Origin: Mucilaginibacter sp. CSA2-8R
GTDB taxonomy: Bacteria; Bacteroidota; Bacteroidia; Sphingobacteriales; Sphingobacteriaceae
Length of the DNA stretch: 64,000 nucleotides
Assembly: GCF_038806765.1 (NCBI RefSeq)
Contig: NZ_CP152389.1
Location: 4,464,001 to 4,528,000, forward strand
Reading direction: 5' to 3'
The notes under the pieces were generated by a model. It did not search any database. It was not told the DNA's origin and saw nothing but the letters and a program-made list of their open reading frames with translations. How positions within the stretch are numbered: the stretch's first letter is position 1; each line of letters opens with the position of its first letter. A program made the position numbers and the translations under genes. Positions 1 to 8,501 of the stretch are shown piece by piece.

Positions 1-40
1 TTAATTGCCTTATAGCGGCTTGCACAAACCAAAAACTATT

Positions 41-1021
41 TTACTGTTTAAGCAACCAGGCAAATATTAATGGTGCTACAATCGTAGCGTCAGACTCAAC
101 TATAAATTTAGGAGTGTGAATGTCTAATTTACCCCAGGTAATTTTCTCATTAGGTACTGCGCCTGAGTATGAACCATAAGAAGTAGTTGAATCAGATATC
201 TGGCAGAAGTAGCTCCAGAACGGAATTTTTTCCATTTCCATATCCTGGTAAAGCATAGGTACTACGCAAATCGGGAAATCGCCGGCTATACCACCGCCAA
301 TCTGGAAGAAACCAATGCCCTTGCCTTCTGAATTCTTTACGTACCAATCGGCCAGCCATGCCATGTACTCAATACCGCTCTTCATAGTAACAGCTTTAAT
401 CTTGCCCTTAATAACGTAAGAAGCAAAGATGTTACCCATGGTTGAGTCTTCCCAGCCCGGTACTACAATTGGCAGGTTTTTTTCGGCAGCAGCCAGCATC
501 CATGAGTTTTTAGGGTCAATCTCATAATACTGCTCCAACTCGCCACTCAGCAATATCTTATACATGTATTCATGCGGAAAATAACGCTCGCCTTTATCGT
601 CGGCACCTTTCCAGATCTGGTATATATGCTTTTGTAAACGGCGAAATGCTTCTTCTTCGGGAATACAGGTATCAGTTACCCGGTTATAGTGGTTCTCCAA
701 TAAGTCCCATTCATCCTGCGGACTCAAGTCGCGGTAATTAGGTACGCGTTTGTAATGTGAGTGTGCCACCAGGTTCATGATGTCCTCTTCGAGATTAGCA
801 CCGGTACACGATATAATGGCAATTTTATCCTGACGTATCATTTCCGCCAGCGAAATACCTAATTCGGCAGTACTCATCGCACCGGCCAGGGTTACCATCA
901 TTTTACCACCCTCTAACAAGTGTGTTTCATAGCCTTTAGCGGCGTCCATTAATGCTGCAGCATTAAAATGGCGGTAATTTTTCTCAATAAACTGAGATAT
1001 AGGTCCTCTTGTAACTTCCAT
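41..1021 (-). CDS. Deoxyhypusine synthase-like protein
   Basis: 326 aa, full length for the deoxyhypusine synthase family. Eukaryotic and archaeal members move the aminobutyl group of spermidine onto a lysine of eIF5A using NAD. The C-terminal EKITWGKL places Lys298 at the position of the enzyme-intermediate lysine (EAVSWGKI in the human enzyme), and N-terminal segments such as TLAGAMSTAELG fit the NAD-binding fold. Bacteria have no eIF5A, so the substrate here is unknown; bacterial relatives have been linked to polyamine transfer such as homospermidine formation. It is monocistronic and faces away from the barrel gene at 1203. A TACCTTTG box lies 26 bases before the ATG. Family assignment is firm; the reaction is not. 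Confidence 0.9.
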   Translation of the reverse strand: MEVTRGPISQFIEKNYRHFNAAALMDAAKGYETHLLEGGKMMVTLAGAMSTAELGISLAEMIRQDKIAIISCTGANLEEDIMNLVAHSHYKRVPNYRDLSPQDEWDLLENHYNRVTDTCIPEEEAFRRLQKHIYQIWKGADDKGERYFPHEYMYKILLSGELEQYYEIDPKNSWMLAAAEKNLPIVVPGWEDSTMGNIFASYVIKGKIKAVTMKSGIEYMAWLADWYVKNSEGKGIGFFQIGGGIAGDFPICVVPMLYQDMEMEKIPFWSYFCQISDSTTSYGSYSGAVPNEKITWGKLDIHTPKFIVESDATIVAPLIFAWLLKQ

Positions 1022-1046
1022 TGTCCAATCGATTTAAAATCAGGCG

Positions 1047-1054
1047 CAAAGGTA
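1047..1054 (-). promoter_or_regulatory. Putative -7 box of the DHS-like gene
   Basis: On the minus strand this reads TACCTTTG, matching the Bacteroidota -7 consensus TAnnTTTG. It lies 26 bases upstream of the ATG at 1021. I see no clear TTTG at -33. Confidence 0.5.
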
Positions 1055-1141
1055 GGTATTTTGTTTAAATTTATAACTTGGAGACAAGAAATGAAACCTT
1101 ATTGACGCTGTGCCATCTACCTGCACTTGTTCATACATGCC

Positions 1142-1174
1142 TTGCTTACACTGCAAACAATAAATATACCTTTG
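1142..1174 (+). promoter_or_regulatory. Putative Bacteroidota promoter of the barrel gene
   Basis: A TTG at 1142-1144 and TACCTTTG at 1167-1174, 22 bases apart, match the TTTG / TAnnTTTG housekeeping promoter of Bacteroidota. The ATG of the outer-membrane barrel gene follows at 1203. It is back to back with the promoter of the DHS-like gene. Confidence 0.5.
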
Positions 1175-1202
1175 CACTTTATTCAACCCTGCTACCTTGT
1201 TA

Positions 1203-2339
1203 ATGAGAAAATTCATACTCTTCATATCCATACTATCGGGCAACTTTGCTTTAGTACAAGCTCAGCCTAAATTTATCCCGAAGTTTGTTAGACGTATGTT
1301 GTTTGAAAAAGACAGCAGCCGCAAAGCCAGCTTTTTTTTGCTGCCTGTACTAAGTTCGGCTCCCGAAACCGGTTTGGAGGTAGGCGCCTCTACCCTATAT
1401 TCTTTTTTTACCGATAGTAGCCGGATAACCCGGGTATCTAACCTGTTTGCCTATGCTACCTTTACCACTCAAGGCCAGCAACGGGCCAGTGTGAGCAGCA
1501 GCTATTGGTCGCCGCAAAACCGCTATCATTATATAGCATCTGTTGGCTACGTTAATTTTCCGTTTGATTATTATGGCATTGGCAACAACACCCGAAAATC
1601 AGCAGAGCAGCGCATCAGCGAGAAACGATTACGCCTTAACTTTAACGGAGAAAAGCGCATTGGCCAAAACCTATACTTAGGTTACTTATTGGGCGGTTAC
1701 AATTTTGTTTACCGTATTGACAATACGGGTAAACCTTTTGAGGCACAATTTAATTACAATGACCGCAATGGCGGTTCGGGCATTTTTGCAGGGCCAATGG
1801 TTACCTTTGATAGCCGCGACAACAATACTTATACCCATAAAGGTATAATTGTAAACGCCTACCTTAATATAATGCACGGCCTCTTTGCCGACAACCATTA
1901 TAAAGGCAGCTTTTTTAATATAGAATACGCTCAATTCTTCCGGTTACAAAAACGGTGGGTATTAGGCTTAAATGTGCAAGAGCAAAGCTTGTTAGGTAAA
2001 GAAGCGCCATTTTATCTACTACCCGAATTGGGCAACGACGAGATGATGCGTGGTTACTATAACGGCCGCTACCGCGATAAGAACATGATTGCCGGGCAAA
2101 CCGAGCTGCGTTACCGCTTAAGCGACCGCATAGGCCTGGCAGCTTTCGCAGGGACGGGTACCGTCTTTAAGGATAGCTTTAGTTTTAACCAGCTTAAGCC
2201 CAATTATGGTGGAGGACTGCGCTACTTTTTTGACACCGAAAAAGGCCTAACCATGCGTGTTGATTATGGTGTTGGCCAAAAGCCTGCAGGCGAAGCCAGG
2301 CAACAAGGCTTTTATTTAAGCCTGGGCGAGGCTTTTTAG
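1203..2339 (+). CDS. BamA/TamA-like outer-membrane beta-barrel protein
   Basis: 378 aa from the ATG at 1203; a TTG six bases upstream is in frame but less likely. The first 20 or so residues form a signal peptide ending in AQA/Q. The rest alternates short aromatic-rich strands (YHYIASVGYVNFPFDYYGIG, NYGGGLRYFF) and the C-terminal half has GGLRYFFD...MRVDYGVG, the style of surface-antigen D15/Omp85 barrels. No POTRA domains are visible, so it is the short barrel-only type rather than a full BamA. Role in outer-membrane export or assembly is inferred from family; the cargo is unknown. It stands alone between two minus-strand genes. Confidence 0.75.
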   Translation: MRKFILFISILSGNFALVQAQPKFIPKFVRRMLFEKDSSRKASFFLLPVLSSAPETGLEVGASTLYSFFTDSSRITRVSNLFAYATFTTQGQQRASVSSSYWSPQNRYHYIASVGYVNFPFDYYGIGNNTRKSAEQRISEKRLRLNFNGEKRIGQNLYLGYLLGGYNFVYRIDNTGKPFEAQFNYNDRNGGSGIFAGPMVTFDSRDNNTYTHKGIIVNAYLNIMHGLFADNHYKGSFFNIEYAQFFRLQKRWVLGLNVQEQSLLGKEAPFYLLPELGNDEMMRGYYNGRYRDKNMIAGQTELRYRLSDRIGLAAFAGTGTVFKDSFSFNQLKPNYGGGLRYFFDTEKGLTMRVDYGVGQKPAGEARQQGFYLSLGEAF

Positions 2340-2349
2340 AGGTAGTTTA

Positions 2350-2943
2350 TTAAAATTTTATAAAAAAGTCCTCCTTCACTTGTCCAGGACGATAATAAAT
2401 CAATCCTAACCAAAACAGGTCAATAGACACGGTAACGTGTGGAGCAGCTTTAATAAGTTTCCACAACGCATAAGCTTTATTATTTTGATGATTGTTTTTT
2501 ACGATGAGTACTGCCCCGCTCCGTAAGGTAGCTAATAATTGGCGCAAATCTTCCTGGTTTAATTGGCTATTAATGGCTGCATCTATAAATATGAGAGTAT
2601 GCGCATCGGAGAAATTTTCGATCTGTTGAGGTTGATTCTCAAATAGATTAGATTGAGGTGCGGCACGATTTAAAACAAGCTGATCAAACGGTGTACATTT
2701 GCCAATCACACTGATATTATCTGGCTGCCAATCAGCAGTAAGTCGATACAACAGTTTGTCTGCAGCATTTAATTTTTTGCGCGGCTGCAGTGCTTTTTCA
2801 AGATCGGTATATACTTTTTTATTCGAAAAGTCGTAAATTACTTCATCAACCAGCCGGTACACAAAGGGCGAATGCAACCCGTGCCGGTTAATGGCTTTAA
2901 GCTGATGAAAAAAGTAACTTAAAGCAAACTTTAGGTTAAACAT
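2350..2943 (-). CDS. SAM-dependent methyltransferase-like protein
   Basis: 197 aa starting MFNLKFALSYFF at 2943; the open frame continues upstream, but that stretch overlaps the divergent SirB1 gene. The N-terminal motif RHGLHSPFVYRLVDEVIYDF is typical of a Bacteroidota family usually annotated class I SAM-dependent methyltransferase, with an alternating beta/alpha pattern afterwards (TLIFIDAAIN, SGAVLIVKNNHQN, VTVSIDLFWLGLIYYRPGQ). The glycine-rich SAM loop is weak here, so catalytic activity is uncertain. It ends 10 bases from the convergent barrel gene. Confidence 0.6.
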   Translation of the reverse strand: MFNLKFALSYFFHQLKAINRHGLHSPFVYRLVDEVIYDFSNKKVYTDLEKALQPRKKLNAADKLLYRLTADWQPDNISVIGKCTPFDQLVLNRAAPQSNLFENQPQQIENFSDAHTLIFIDAAINSQLNQEDLRQLLATLRSGAVLIVKNNHQNNKAYALWKLIKAAPHVTVSIDLFWLGLIYYRPGQVKEDFFIKF

Positions 2944-2991
2944 GGTTGTAAAAATAGATAAAGCTTTAATAATTTGAAGAACGAGGTGAAC

Positions 2992-3849
2992 ATGATTAAC
3001 GAAGCTGAAATTAACTCGCTCATCCGATTGCTGGACGACCCGGATCAGGAAATATATGCCCACGTGCACGAAAAGCTGCTATCGTACGGCCCTACCGTGG
3101 TTTCTTATTTAGAAAGCGCCTTTGAACAGGCCTTTGACGCTGTACAGCAAGAACGCATTGCTAACCTGGTACACGAGATACAATTTAGCCTGGTAAAAAA
3201 CGAACTGGAGCTATGGCACCAAAGCGGTTCTTTTGATTTGCTGCGCGGCGCGCTCATCATCAACAAATACCAATACCCCGACCTGGATGAACAAAAAGTA
3301 ATTAACCAGATTGAAGCCATAAAGCGCGACATCTGGATGCAGATGATGTTTGAAGGCAGCCCAGCCGACCAGGTGAAGCTGATTAATCACGTGCTGTATA
3401 ATATTTATGGCTTCAGCGGCAATACTACCAACCACCAGGATCCGCAAAACAGTTATCTGAGCCAGGTACTCGAAACTAAAAAGGGCAACCAGATATCGCT
3501 GGCTATTATTTACTCGGTGATTGCGCAAAAGCTGGACATTCCTATTTATGGAGTAAACCTTCCGCAGCACTTCATCCTAGCTTACTTGGATGAAAGTACC
3601 AAGTCGGAGTTTGAGAGCGGCGTTTTGTTTTACATTAACGCCTTTAACAAAGGTTTCATTTTTGGGCGCCGCGATGTAGACATGTTTTTAAAACAGCTCA
3701 ATTTAAATATTGACAAGCAGTTTTACGAACCCTGCACCAATACCGATATTGTGCGCCGCATTTTACGTAACCTCATCAGCGCGTATGAGCAATTAGGTTC
3801 GATGGAAAAAGTGCAGGAATTAACCGAATTATTAAACGTATTACAGTAG
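2992..3849 (+). CDS. SirB1-family transglutaminase-like protein
   Basis: 285 aa. I chose the ATG at 2992 because GAGG precedes it at a usual spacing; the frame also has a TTG at 2974. The protein is an all-alpha N-terminal part followed by the SirB1/transglutaminase-like core (YLSQVLETKKGNQISLAIIYSVIAQKLDIPIYGVNLPQHFIL). The papain-like Cys of true transglutaminases is replaced at the GNQISLAI motif, usual for SirB1 proteins, and HFIL is the histidine motif. Family members are soluble and of unclear function. Divergent to the methyltransferase-like gene, 48 bases away. Confidence 0.75.
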   Translation: MINEAEINSLIRLLDDPDQEIYAHVHEKLLSYGPTVVSYLESAFEQAFDAVQQERIANLVHEIQFSLVKNELELWHQSGSFDLLRGALIINKYQYPDLDEQKVINQIEAIKRDIWMQMMFEGSPADQVKLINHVLYNIYGFSGNTTNHQDPQNSYLSQVLETKKGNQISLAIIYSVIAQKLDIPIYGVNLPQHFILAYLDESTKSEFESGVLFYINAFNKGFIFGRRDVDMFLKQLNLNIDKQFYEPCTNTDIVRRILRNLISAYEQLGSMEKVQELTELLNVLQ

Positions 3850-3893
3850 CAATTGCCGATAATTTATTGATAGCTTTAGGCATATAACCTGTT

Positions 3894-4682
3894 ATGCTTA
3901 AAGCCTTACTATGGTTGCTTTTATTGGTAACCCTGCATCCTAATACGCCCATCGTTAAAACCGGCAACACGGTAGGTTCCCGTTTTAAAGCGCCTACCGG
4001 TTACAACCATGCTCACTTATCCAGGCAATCGTTTGGCGATTGGTTGCTGCACCGGCCGCTTAAACCCGTGGGCACCCCTACTCTAACCTATGCTGGAAAC
4101 TTTGCGCACACCAACCGGTATACCGCTGGAGTGTTGGACATTAGCGTTAGAAAAAACGGATTGCAGCAATGTGCAGATGCAGCGATAAGGCTGATTGCCG
4201 AATATCTTTATAGCAAAAGAAATTACCGGGCGCTTCACTTTAATTTTACCAGCGGCTTTAATTGCGACTTCGTCCATTTTGCCGAGGGATACCGCTACCA
4301 GCAAAACGGCACCTGGAAAAAACTGGCTCCTAAAAGTTATTCTTACAATACTTTCCAGCAGTATCTGGACCTGGTATTTTCTTATGCCGGAACTTTATCG
4401 CTTGAAAGAGAGTTGCAGCCGGTAAACAACGCAGCAGACATACAAGCAGGAGATTTATTTATCAAAGGCGGCTCTCCGGGCCATTGTTTTATAGTGATGA
4501 ACGTGGTAGAAAACAAAACCACCAGGCAAAAAAAGTTTTTGTTAGCGCAAAGCTTTATCCCTGCTCAAAACATACAAATTGTACAAAGCGATTCGCCATG
4601 GTTCAGTCTGTATGATTATGCCATGATTCCGTATGGCCAGTTAATTAACAAGGCTTATCTGAAACGCTTTAATTTCAGATAA
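3894..4682 (+). CDS. DUF4846 domain protein, secreted
   Basis: 262 aa with an N-terminal hydrophobic segment (LKALLWLLLLVTLHP), probably an uncleaved or cleaved signal sequence. The body matches DUF4846, a Bacteroidota family of unknown function: VLDISVRKNGLQQCADAAIR, EYLYSKRNYRALHFNFTSG and IQAGDLFIKGGSPGHCFIVMNV are its characteristic blocks. The GGSPGHCFIV block carries a Cys-His pair that could be catalytic, but nothing here proves it. It starts 44 bases after the SirB1 gene and may be cotranscribed. A strong inverted repeat overlaps its stop codon. Confidence 0.75.
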   Translation: MLKALLWLLLLVTLHPNTPIVKTGNTVGSRFKAPTGYNHAHLSRQSFGDWLLHRPLKPVGTPTLTYAGNFAHTNRYTAGVLDISVRKNGLQQCADAAIRLIAEYLYSKRNYRALHFNFTSGFNCDFVHFAEGYRYQQNGTWKKLAPKSYSYNTFQQYLDLVFSYAGTLSLERELQPVNNAADIQAGDLFIKGGSPGHCFIVMNVVENKTTRQKKFLLAQSFIPAQNIQIVQSDSPWFSLYDYAMIPYGQLINKAYLKRFNFR

Positions 4683-4688
4683 GCCTTG
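4649..4688 (+). terminator. Hairpin overlapping the DUF4846 stop codon
   Basis: A perfect 16-bp inverted repeat, arms 4649-4664 and 4673-4688, with an 8-base loop. The stop codon TAA (4680-4682) lies inside the right arm. No T tract follows, so a classical intrinsic terminator is uncertain; it could also protect the 3' end of the mRNA. Confidence 0.5.
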
Positions 4689-4846
4689 CTTATGTAGTTA
4701 CGAATTTGATTTGCCGGTTATTTACTTAACCAGCCATTCGCCTCCATTCACCAGCTGACATGATTAGTTAGATTAAATAAATAAACTAATGAAACGAACG
4801 GACCGTTAACTGCATTGGCTTAAGCAATTTATAAAACAGAAATTAC

Positions 4847-5374
4847 TTAGGTGATGCTAACAACAACAACAACCACTGTTTCACCATCTTTTAAAAATCC
4901 AATATATCGATGCTGATCCTCCTCGCCTTTTATACATCTCATAAATCCTTTGTTTATTGAAAATTCCTTGCCATGATCCAGAACGTTGTCAAACTCTGAA
5001 GACCAAATAATTTGGCCAGGCTGAAGCTTGGGATTACTTTCAACCTTATTCAAGACTGAGGTAAAATCCTTTTTAGACAGCTTTATCAATGCAATAGAAA
5101 AGTATTCACCGTGAAAATCAGGATAAGTTGCATTTTTATTGAGTATTTCTGCTGATGCCGGAATTTCGCTAAGCGTTACCGATTTAAATTCGTCGAAGTA
5201 AAAAGCATCATTTGGATAAATGGCGACGTAGATGTTATAGGCAAAAAAAGCGCAAATCAGTGAAACAACTGCGATACCGACTTTTTTTAATCGTAACCTA
5301 ACCATCCATCTGTAAAATAATACCAACAATACAATCGGTATGGCAATGGCTAATATGACGGCAAAAAACAACAT
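4847..5374 (-). CDS. Hypothetical protein with two membrane segments
   Basis: 175 aa, not recognised. Two adjacent N-terminal hydrophobic segments (about residues 3-20 and 33-51) are separated by a basic stretch WMVRLRLKKVG, so both lie in the inner membrane with a short cytoplasmic loop. The soluble C-terminal 120 residues (KSVTLSEIPASAEILN, FHGEYFSIALIKLSKKDF, EEDQHRYIGFLKDGETVVVVVVSIT) would face the periplasm if the first segment enters outward. The start is the ATG just 18 bases after the esterase stop, so cotranscription with the esterase is plausible. Confidence 0.7.
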   Translation of the reverse strand: MLFFAVILAIAIPIVLLVLFYRWMVRLRLKKVGIAVVSLICAFFAYNIYVAIYPNDAFYFDEFKSVTLSEIPASAEILNKNATYPDFHGEYFSIALIKLSKKDFTSVLNKVESNPKLQPGQIIWSSEFDNVLDHGKEFSINKGFMRCIKGEEDQHRYIGFLKDGETVVVVVVSIT

Positions 5375-5392
5375 CAGTATTATTTGCAGTAT

Positions 5393-6310
5393 TTATTTAA
5401 GAGGGGTTAACCAGCCATTTGCATCCATCCAGTCTTTACAGTTGTTAAACCATTCGGCTTTAGTAGTTTTATTAATTAAACCAAACCCATGCCCACCGGC
5501 CTGAAACAGGTGAAGTTCGCCTTTTACTCCGGCTTTCACCATAGCTTCGTAAAACACGATGCTGTTCATTACCGGTACGGTTTTATCATCTTCGGCATGT
5601 ACTAAAAAAGTGGGCGGCGTATTGGCCGTTACCTGTTTCTCGTTCGAATACAAGTCAACCATTTCGGGTGTTGGTGTTTTACCAATTAAATTATCCTTAG
5701 ACCCGGTATGAGCGATTGGGCCAAAGCTGATTACCGGATAAATTAACACACCAAAATCAGGGCGGAGGCTAATGTTCTGTTTGTTATCTATTACGGGCTT
5801 ATCAAAATGAGTGATAGCCGTAGAAGCCAGATGTCCACCTGCCGAAAAACCAATAATACCTACACGGGCCGGATTAACACCCCACTCCTGCGCACGCTCC
5901 CGAACTAACTGTACAGCACGTTGCGCATCCTGTAAGGGGCCGATGGTTTTATCTACCATAATGGCGTCGCTTGGCAAGCGGTAAGTGAGCACAAAAGCGG
6001 TAACGCCAATCTCGTTAAACTTCTTAGCTACGGCAGTACCTTCATGATCCATCGCTAACCGCGAATAGCCGCCACCCGGACAAACAATAACGGCCGTACC
6101 ACTACCTTTACCTTTCTCCGGAAAAAACGGCGTAATCACCGGATCGGTTACCATACTTACCCGGTTGCTCTCGTTCCTTTCGGCGTAGCCTGCAGGTGCA
6201 GCTTTTGAATTGGGCACACCTTTGGGGTACAGCTTGATGGGCTTGCTCTCCTGAGCTACGGCAGATAAGGCTATCACCGTGAACAACACGGCTGACAAAA
6301 TGCTTTTCAT
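5393..6310 (-). CDS. Secreted alpha/beta hydrolase, esterase/acetyl xylan esterase type
   Basis: 305 aa from ATG 6310, which gives a clean signal peptide MKSILSAVLFTVIALSAVAQ; the upstream in-frame extension lacks this. An oxyanion motif CPGGGY, nucleophile elbow GFSAGG, acid DDKTVP and histidine GGHGFG are all present in order, so the Ser-Asp-His triad is complete. The family acts on acetylated polysaccharides or small esters in the periplasm. No carbohydrate locus is nearby to name the substrate. Followed by the two-TM hypothetical gene. Confidence 0.85.
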   Translation of the reverse strand: MKSILSAVLFTVIALSAVAQESKPIKLYPKGVPNSKAAPAGYAERNESNRVSMVTDPVITPFFPEKGKGSGTAVIVCPGGGYSRLAMDHEGTAVAKKFNEIGVTAFVLTYRLPSDAIMVDKTIGPLQDAQRAVQLVRERAQEWGVNPARVGIIGFSAGGHLASTAITHFDKPVIDNKQNISLRPDFGVLIYPVISFGPIAHTGSKDNLIGKTPTPEMVDLYSNEKQVTANTPPTFLVHAEDDKTVPVMNSIVFYEAMVKAGVKGELHLFQAGGHGFGLINKTTKAEWFNNCKDWMDANGWLTPLK

Positions 6311-6333
6311 GTATTTGCTGAATTTGTAATTGG

Positions 6334-6600
6334 TTATAACACAAACATAATAAAACACCAGGCAGCAAATCCGATAATATTAATTAATAGAATTTTGCCT
6401 CTTATTGCTTTGGTGTAATACTTCACCACACCCCGAACCATTAATATTGCAGTAGTTAAGCCAACAAGCAGAAATGATAGCACATCAAGATTTGGCGTGC
6501 AAGGTCCGGATTTAAAGCCTGGCAATACGTTAAACAGCACTACCGCACCCAACAGGATACCATAGACGAATAACCATTTACCTGTATTGCCAAGCTTCAT
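6334..6600 (-). CDS. Small hypothetical membrane protein
   Basis: 88 aa, mostly hydrophobic: three segments around residues 9-26, 39-57 and 68-87. The start ATG at 6600 lies 15 bases after the prfB stop, and its end is 23 bases before the esterase start, which supports a real small gene within a prfB-esterase transcript. I do not recognise the family. Confidence 0.6.
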   Translation of the reverse strand: MKLGNTGKWLFVYGILLGAVVLFNVLPGFKSGPCTPNLDVLSFLLVGLTTAILMVRGVVKYYTKAIRGKILLINIIGFAAWCFIMFVL

Positions 6601-6615
6601 TTTATACAGCTTTTG

Positions 6616-7708
6616 TTAACTCTTCGGACCGCCAAACTCCATCAGGTAAGCTTTTAAAAAGTCGTCAAGCTCACCGTCGAGCACTGCCTGCGCGTTTGAG
6701 GTTTCGTGGTCGGTACGTAAATCTTTAACCAGTTTGTAAGGGTGCAATACATAGTTGCGTATCTGCGATCCCCACTCTATTTTCTTTTTGTTACCCTCAA
6801 TAGCATTGGTGGTTTCCATACGCTTGCGCATCTCAATTTCATATAACTGAGATTTAAGTAAGCGGATGGCGTTTTCCTTATTCTGCAATTGCGAACGCGA
6901 CTCCTGATTTTTTATAACAATGCCCGAAGGTTTGTGATATAAACGCACTGCAGTTTCCACTTTGTTTACGTTTTGTCCGCCTGCACCGCCCGAACGGAAG
7001 GTTTCAAATTCGATATCTGCCGGGTTAACCTCAATCTCAATAGTATCATCTACCAACGGATACACATACACCGAGGCAAATGAGGTATGGCGTTTGGCGT
7101 TGGCATCAAACGGAGATACACGAACAAGCCGGTGCACACCGTTTTCGCCTTTTAAGTAGCCGTAAGCAAAATCACCTTCTATTTGCAGGGTAACCGTTTT
7201 AATACCTGCCACATCACCCTCCTGGTAATCCTGTTCGGTAACTTTGTAACCATTTTTTTCGGCCCACATCATATACATACGCATCAGCATATAGGCCCAG
7301 TCACAACTTTCGGTACCACCGGCACCGGCGGTAATCTGTAATACCGCATTCAGCTGATCCTCTTCGGCCGAAAGCATGTTTTTGAATTCCAGTTCTTCAA
7401 CCGCTTTCAGGGCTGCATCAAACTGTTCCTTCATTTCGGCTTCGGTAGCATCGCCACTTTGGTAAAACTCGTACAAAACGCCTGTATCATCTACAGTAGC
7501 TACTACTTTTTGAAAAGCGTCTGTCCAAACCTTTTTAACCTTAATCGAAGCTAATACTTTCTCAGCCTCTTTAGGGGCATTCCAGAAATCGGGTCCAACA
7601 GTAATTTCCTGTTCGCGTGCTAATTCTTCAAGCTTTTTATCGATGTCAAAGATGCCTCCTCAGGGAAGCTGCTCTATCCCTCAAATCCTGTACTTGTTCT
7701 TTTGTCAT
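6616..7708 (-). CDS. prfB: Peptide chain release factor 2 (programmed +1 frameshift)
   Basis: RF2 releases the finished peptide at UAA and UGA. The gene starts MTKEQVQDLRDRAASLRRHL at 7708 and meets an in-frame TGA at 7648-7646. Reading then continues +1: CTT TGA C becomes CTT GAC, joining the long frame that ends at 6616, for about 363 aa in total, the usual RF2 length. The shift site has the full classical set: an AGGAGG internal Shine-Dalgarno at 7655-7660 (minus strand) placed just before CTTTGAC. The UGA-reading tripeptide SPF is near residue 197 and the GGQ motif (GGAGGQNVNKVET) near residue 242. Low RF2 favours the shift, giving autoregulation. Confidence 0.97.
7645..7660 (-). promoter_or_regulatory. 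prfB: prfB programmed frameshift site
   Basis: On the minus strand AGGAGG (7660-7655), then CAT, then CTTTGAC (7651-7645). Anti-Shine-Dalgarno pairing upstream of a slow UGA drives tRNA-Leu slippage on CTT into the +1 frame. Same arrangement as in Escherichia coli, although most genes here do not use strong Shine-Dalgarno sequences. Confidence 0.93.
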
Positions 7709-7713
7709 AAAGG

Positions 7714-7721
7714 CAAATATA
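7714..7721 (-). promoter_or_regulatory. Putative -7 box of prfB
   Basis: Reads TATATTTG on the minus strand, a match to TAnnTTTG, with a TTTA 18 bases further upstream. It ends only 5 bases before the prfB ATG, so a transcript from it would have almost no leader. Confidence 0.45.
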
Positions 7722-7747
7722 GATAAATAGTGAGTTTAGTAAACAGC

Positions 7748-7780
7748 AAAAAGGCCTGTTGGTTTACAACAGGCCTTTTC
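7748..7780 (-). terminator. Terminator of the 7805-8242 gene
   Basis: Perfect 13-bp inverted repeat (arms 7749-7761 and 7767-7779, 5-base loop) ending in a T run on the minus strand. It separates the hypothetical gene from prfB. Confidence 0.8.
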
Positions 7781-7804
7781 AAATATTATATCTGCAATTG
7801 CGGC

Positions 7805-8242
7805 TTATGCAACCATCAGCTTATCAACCAAACCGTTTAAATCGGCTTGGTTACCGTTAAGTTTAGATAACATAGTACCCAAAGCAAACTCCTGAGTTTG
7901 CTTGCTATTGCTTAATTGCACCAGCTGTTTCATTACAGTCGGAATCAGTGCAGTGGCAGTAGCCTGGGCTGATGCCATATCGATGCTGTAAAACTTATTA
8001 AGCTTGCTTGCAAATCTATTGATGATGGAAGTAACCAAAGACTCATTGTAAGTACCCGAAAACTTAAAGTATTTAACCAGGTCACTGATGTGACCACTTT
8101 CCATTTGATTTTTTAACACCTCAATGATAGAACTTGAAGCTTCAGTTAAAACAGCTTCACGAGAACCGGCTGGAATTACCGGATTGTTCATAACTGCCGT
8201 ACCGGCGTTATTTTTAACAAGCAAAAATAGTTTCTCAAACAT
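7805..8242 (-). CDS. Conserved hypothetical protein, soluble, helical
   Basis: 145 aa, not recognised by name. No signal peptide or membrane segment; rich in Ala, Ser, Leu and Asn with predicted long helices (SSSIIEVLKNQMESGHISDLVKYF, ALGTMLSKLNGNQADLNGLVDKL). It has its own terminator and an AT-rich 259-base divergent spacer shared with pgi, so it is a separate transcription unit. Confidence 0.65.
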   Translation of the reverse strand: MFEKLFLLVKNNAGTAVMNNPVIPAGSREAVLTEASSSIIEVLKNQMESGHISDLVKYFKFSGTYNESLVTSIINRFASKLNKFYSIDMASAQATATALIPTVMKQLVQLSNSKQTQEFALGTMLSKLNGNQADLNGLVDKLMVA

Positions 8243-8474
8243 GGCTTTAATTTTTTGTTTAGCAGATTAATAATATAACGACGTTTCAGCTATTAAATTG
8301 TCAACAAATCAAATATAATAAATAATAATTACAATTTTCAAAAAAAATAATGAAAATACTTAACAATATGCTAAATTGATAGTGTATCAAAAACACTAAG
8401 ATTATAGTGTAATTTTAACGTTAAGCCCGGTATTATTTAATATCTTTCGGTCGACTAAAGCAAATAATAAAATT

Positions 8475-8482
8475 TACTTTTG
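8475..8482 (+). promoter_or_regulatory. Putative -7 box of pgi
   Basis: TACTTTTG, a match to TAnnTTTG, 19 bases before the pgi ATG at 8502. No well-placed TTTG at -33 (nearest is TTTC at 8445). Confidence 0.45.
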
Positions 8483-8501
8483 AGAAAATAATCTATCAAT
8501 T

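Noticed and set aside
1040..1243. 67-aa minus-strand ORF in the DHS-barrel spacer
   Set aside because: Overlaps two good promoters and the start of the barrel gene; composition is not gene-like.
4726..4755. Sequence on the minus strand resembling the C terminus of the esterase (EWLVK, compare GWLTPLK)
   Set aside because: Only about 10 codons, with no upstream remnant; too short to call a pseudogene.
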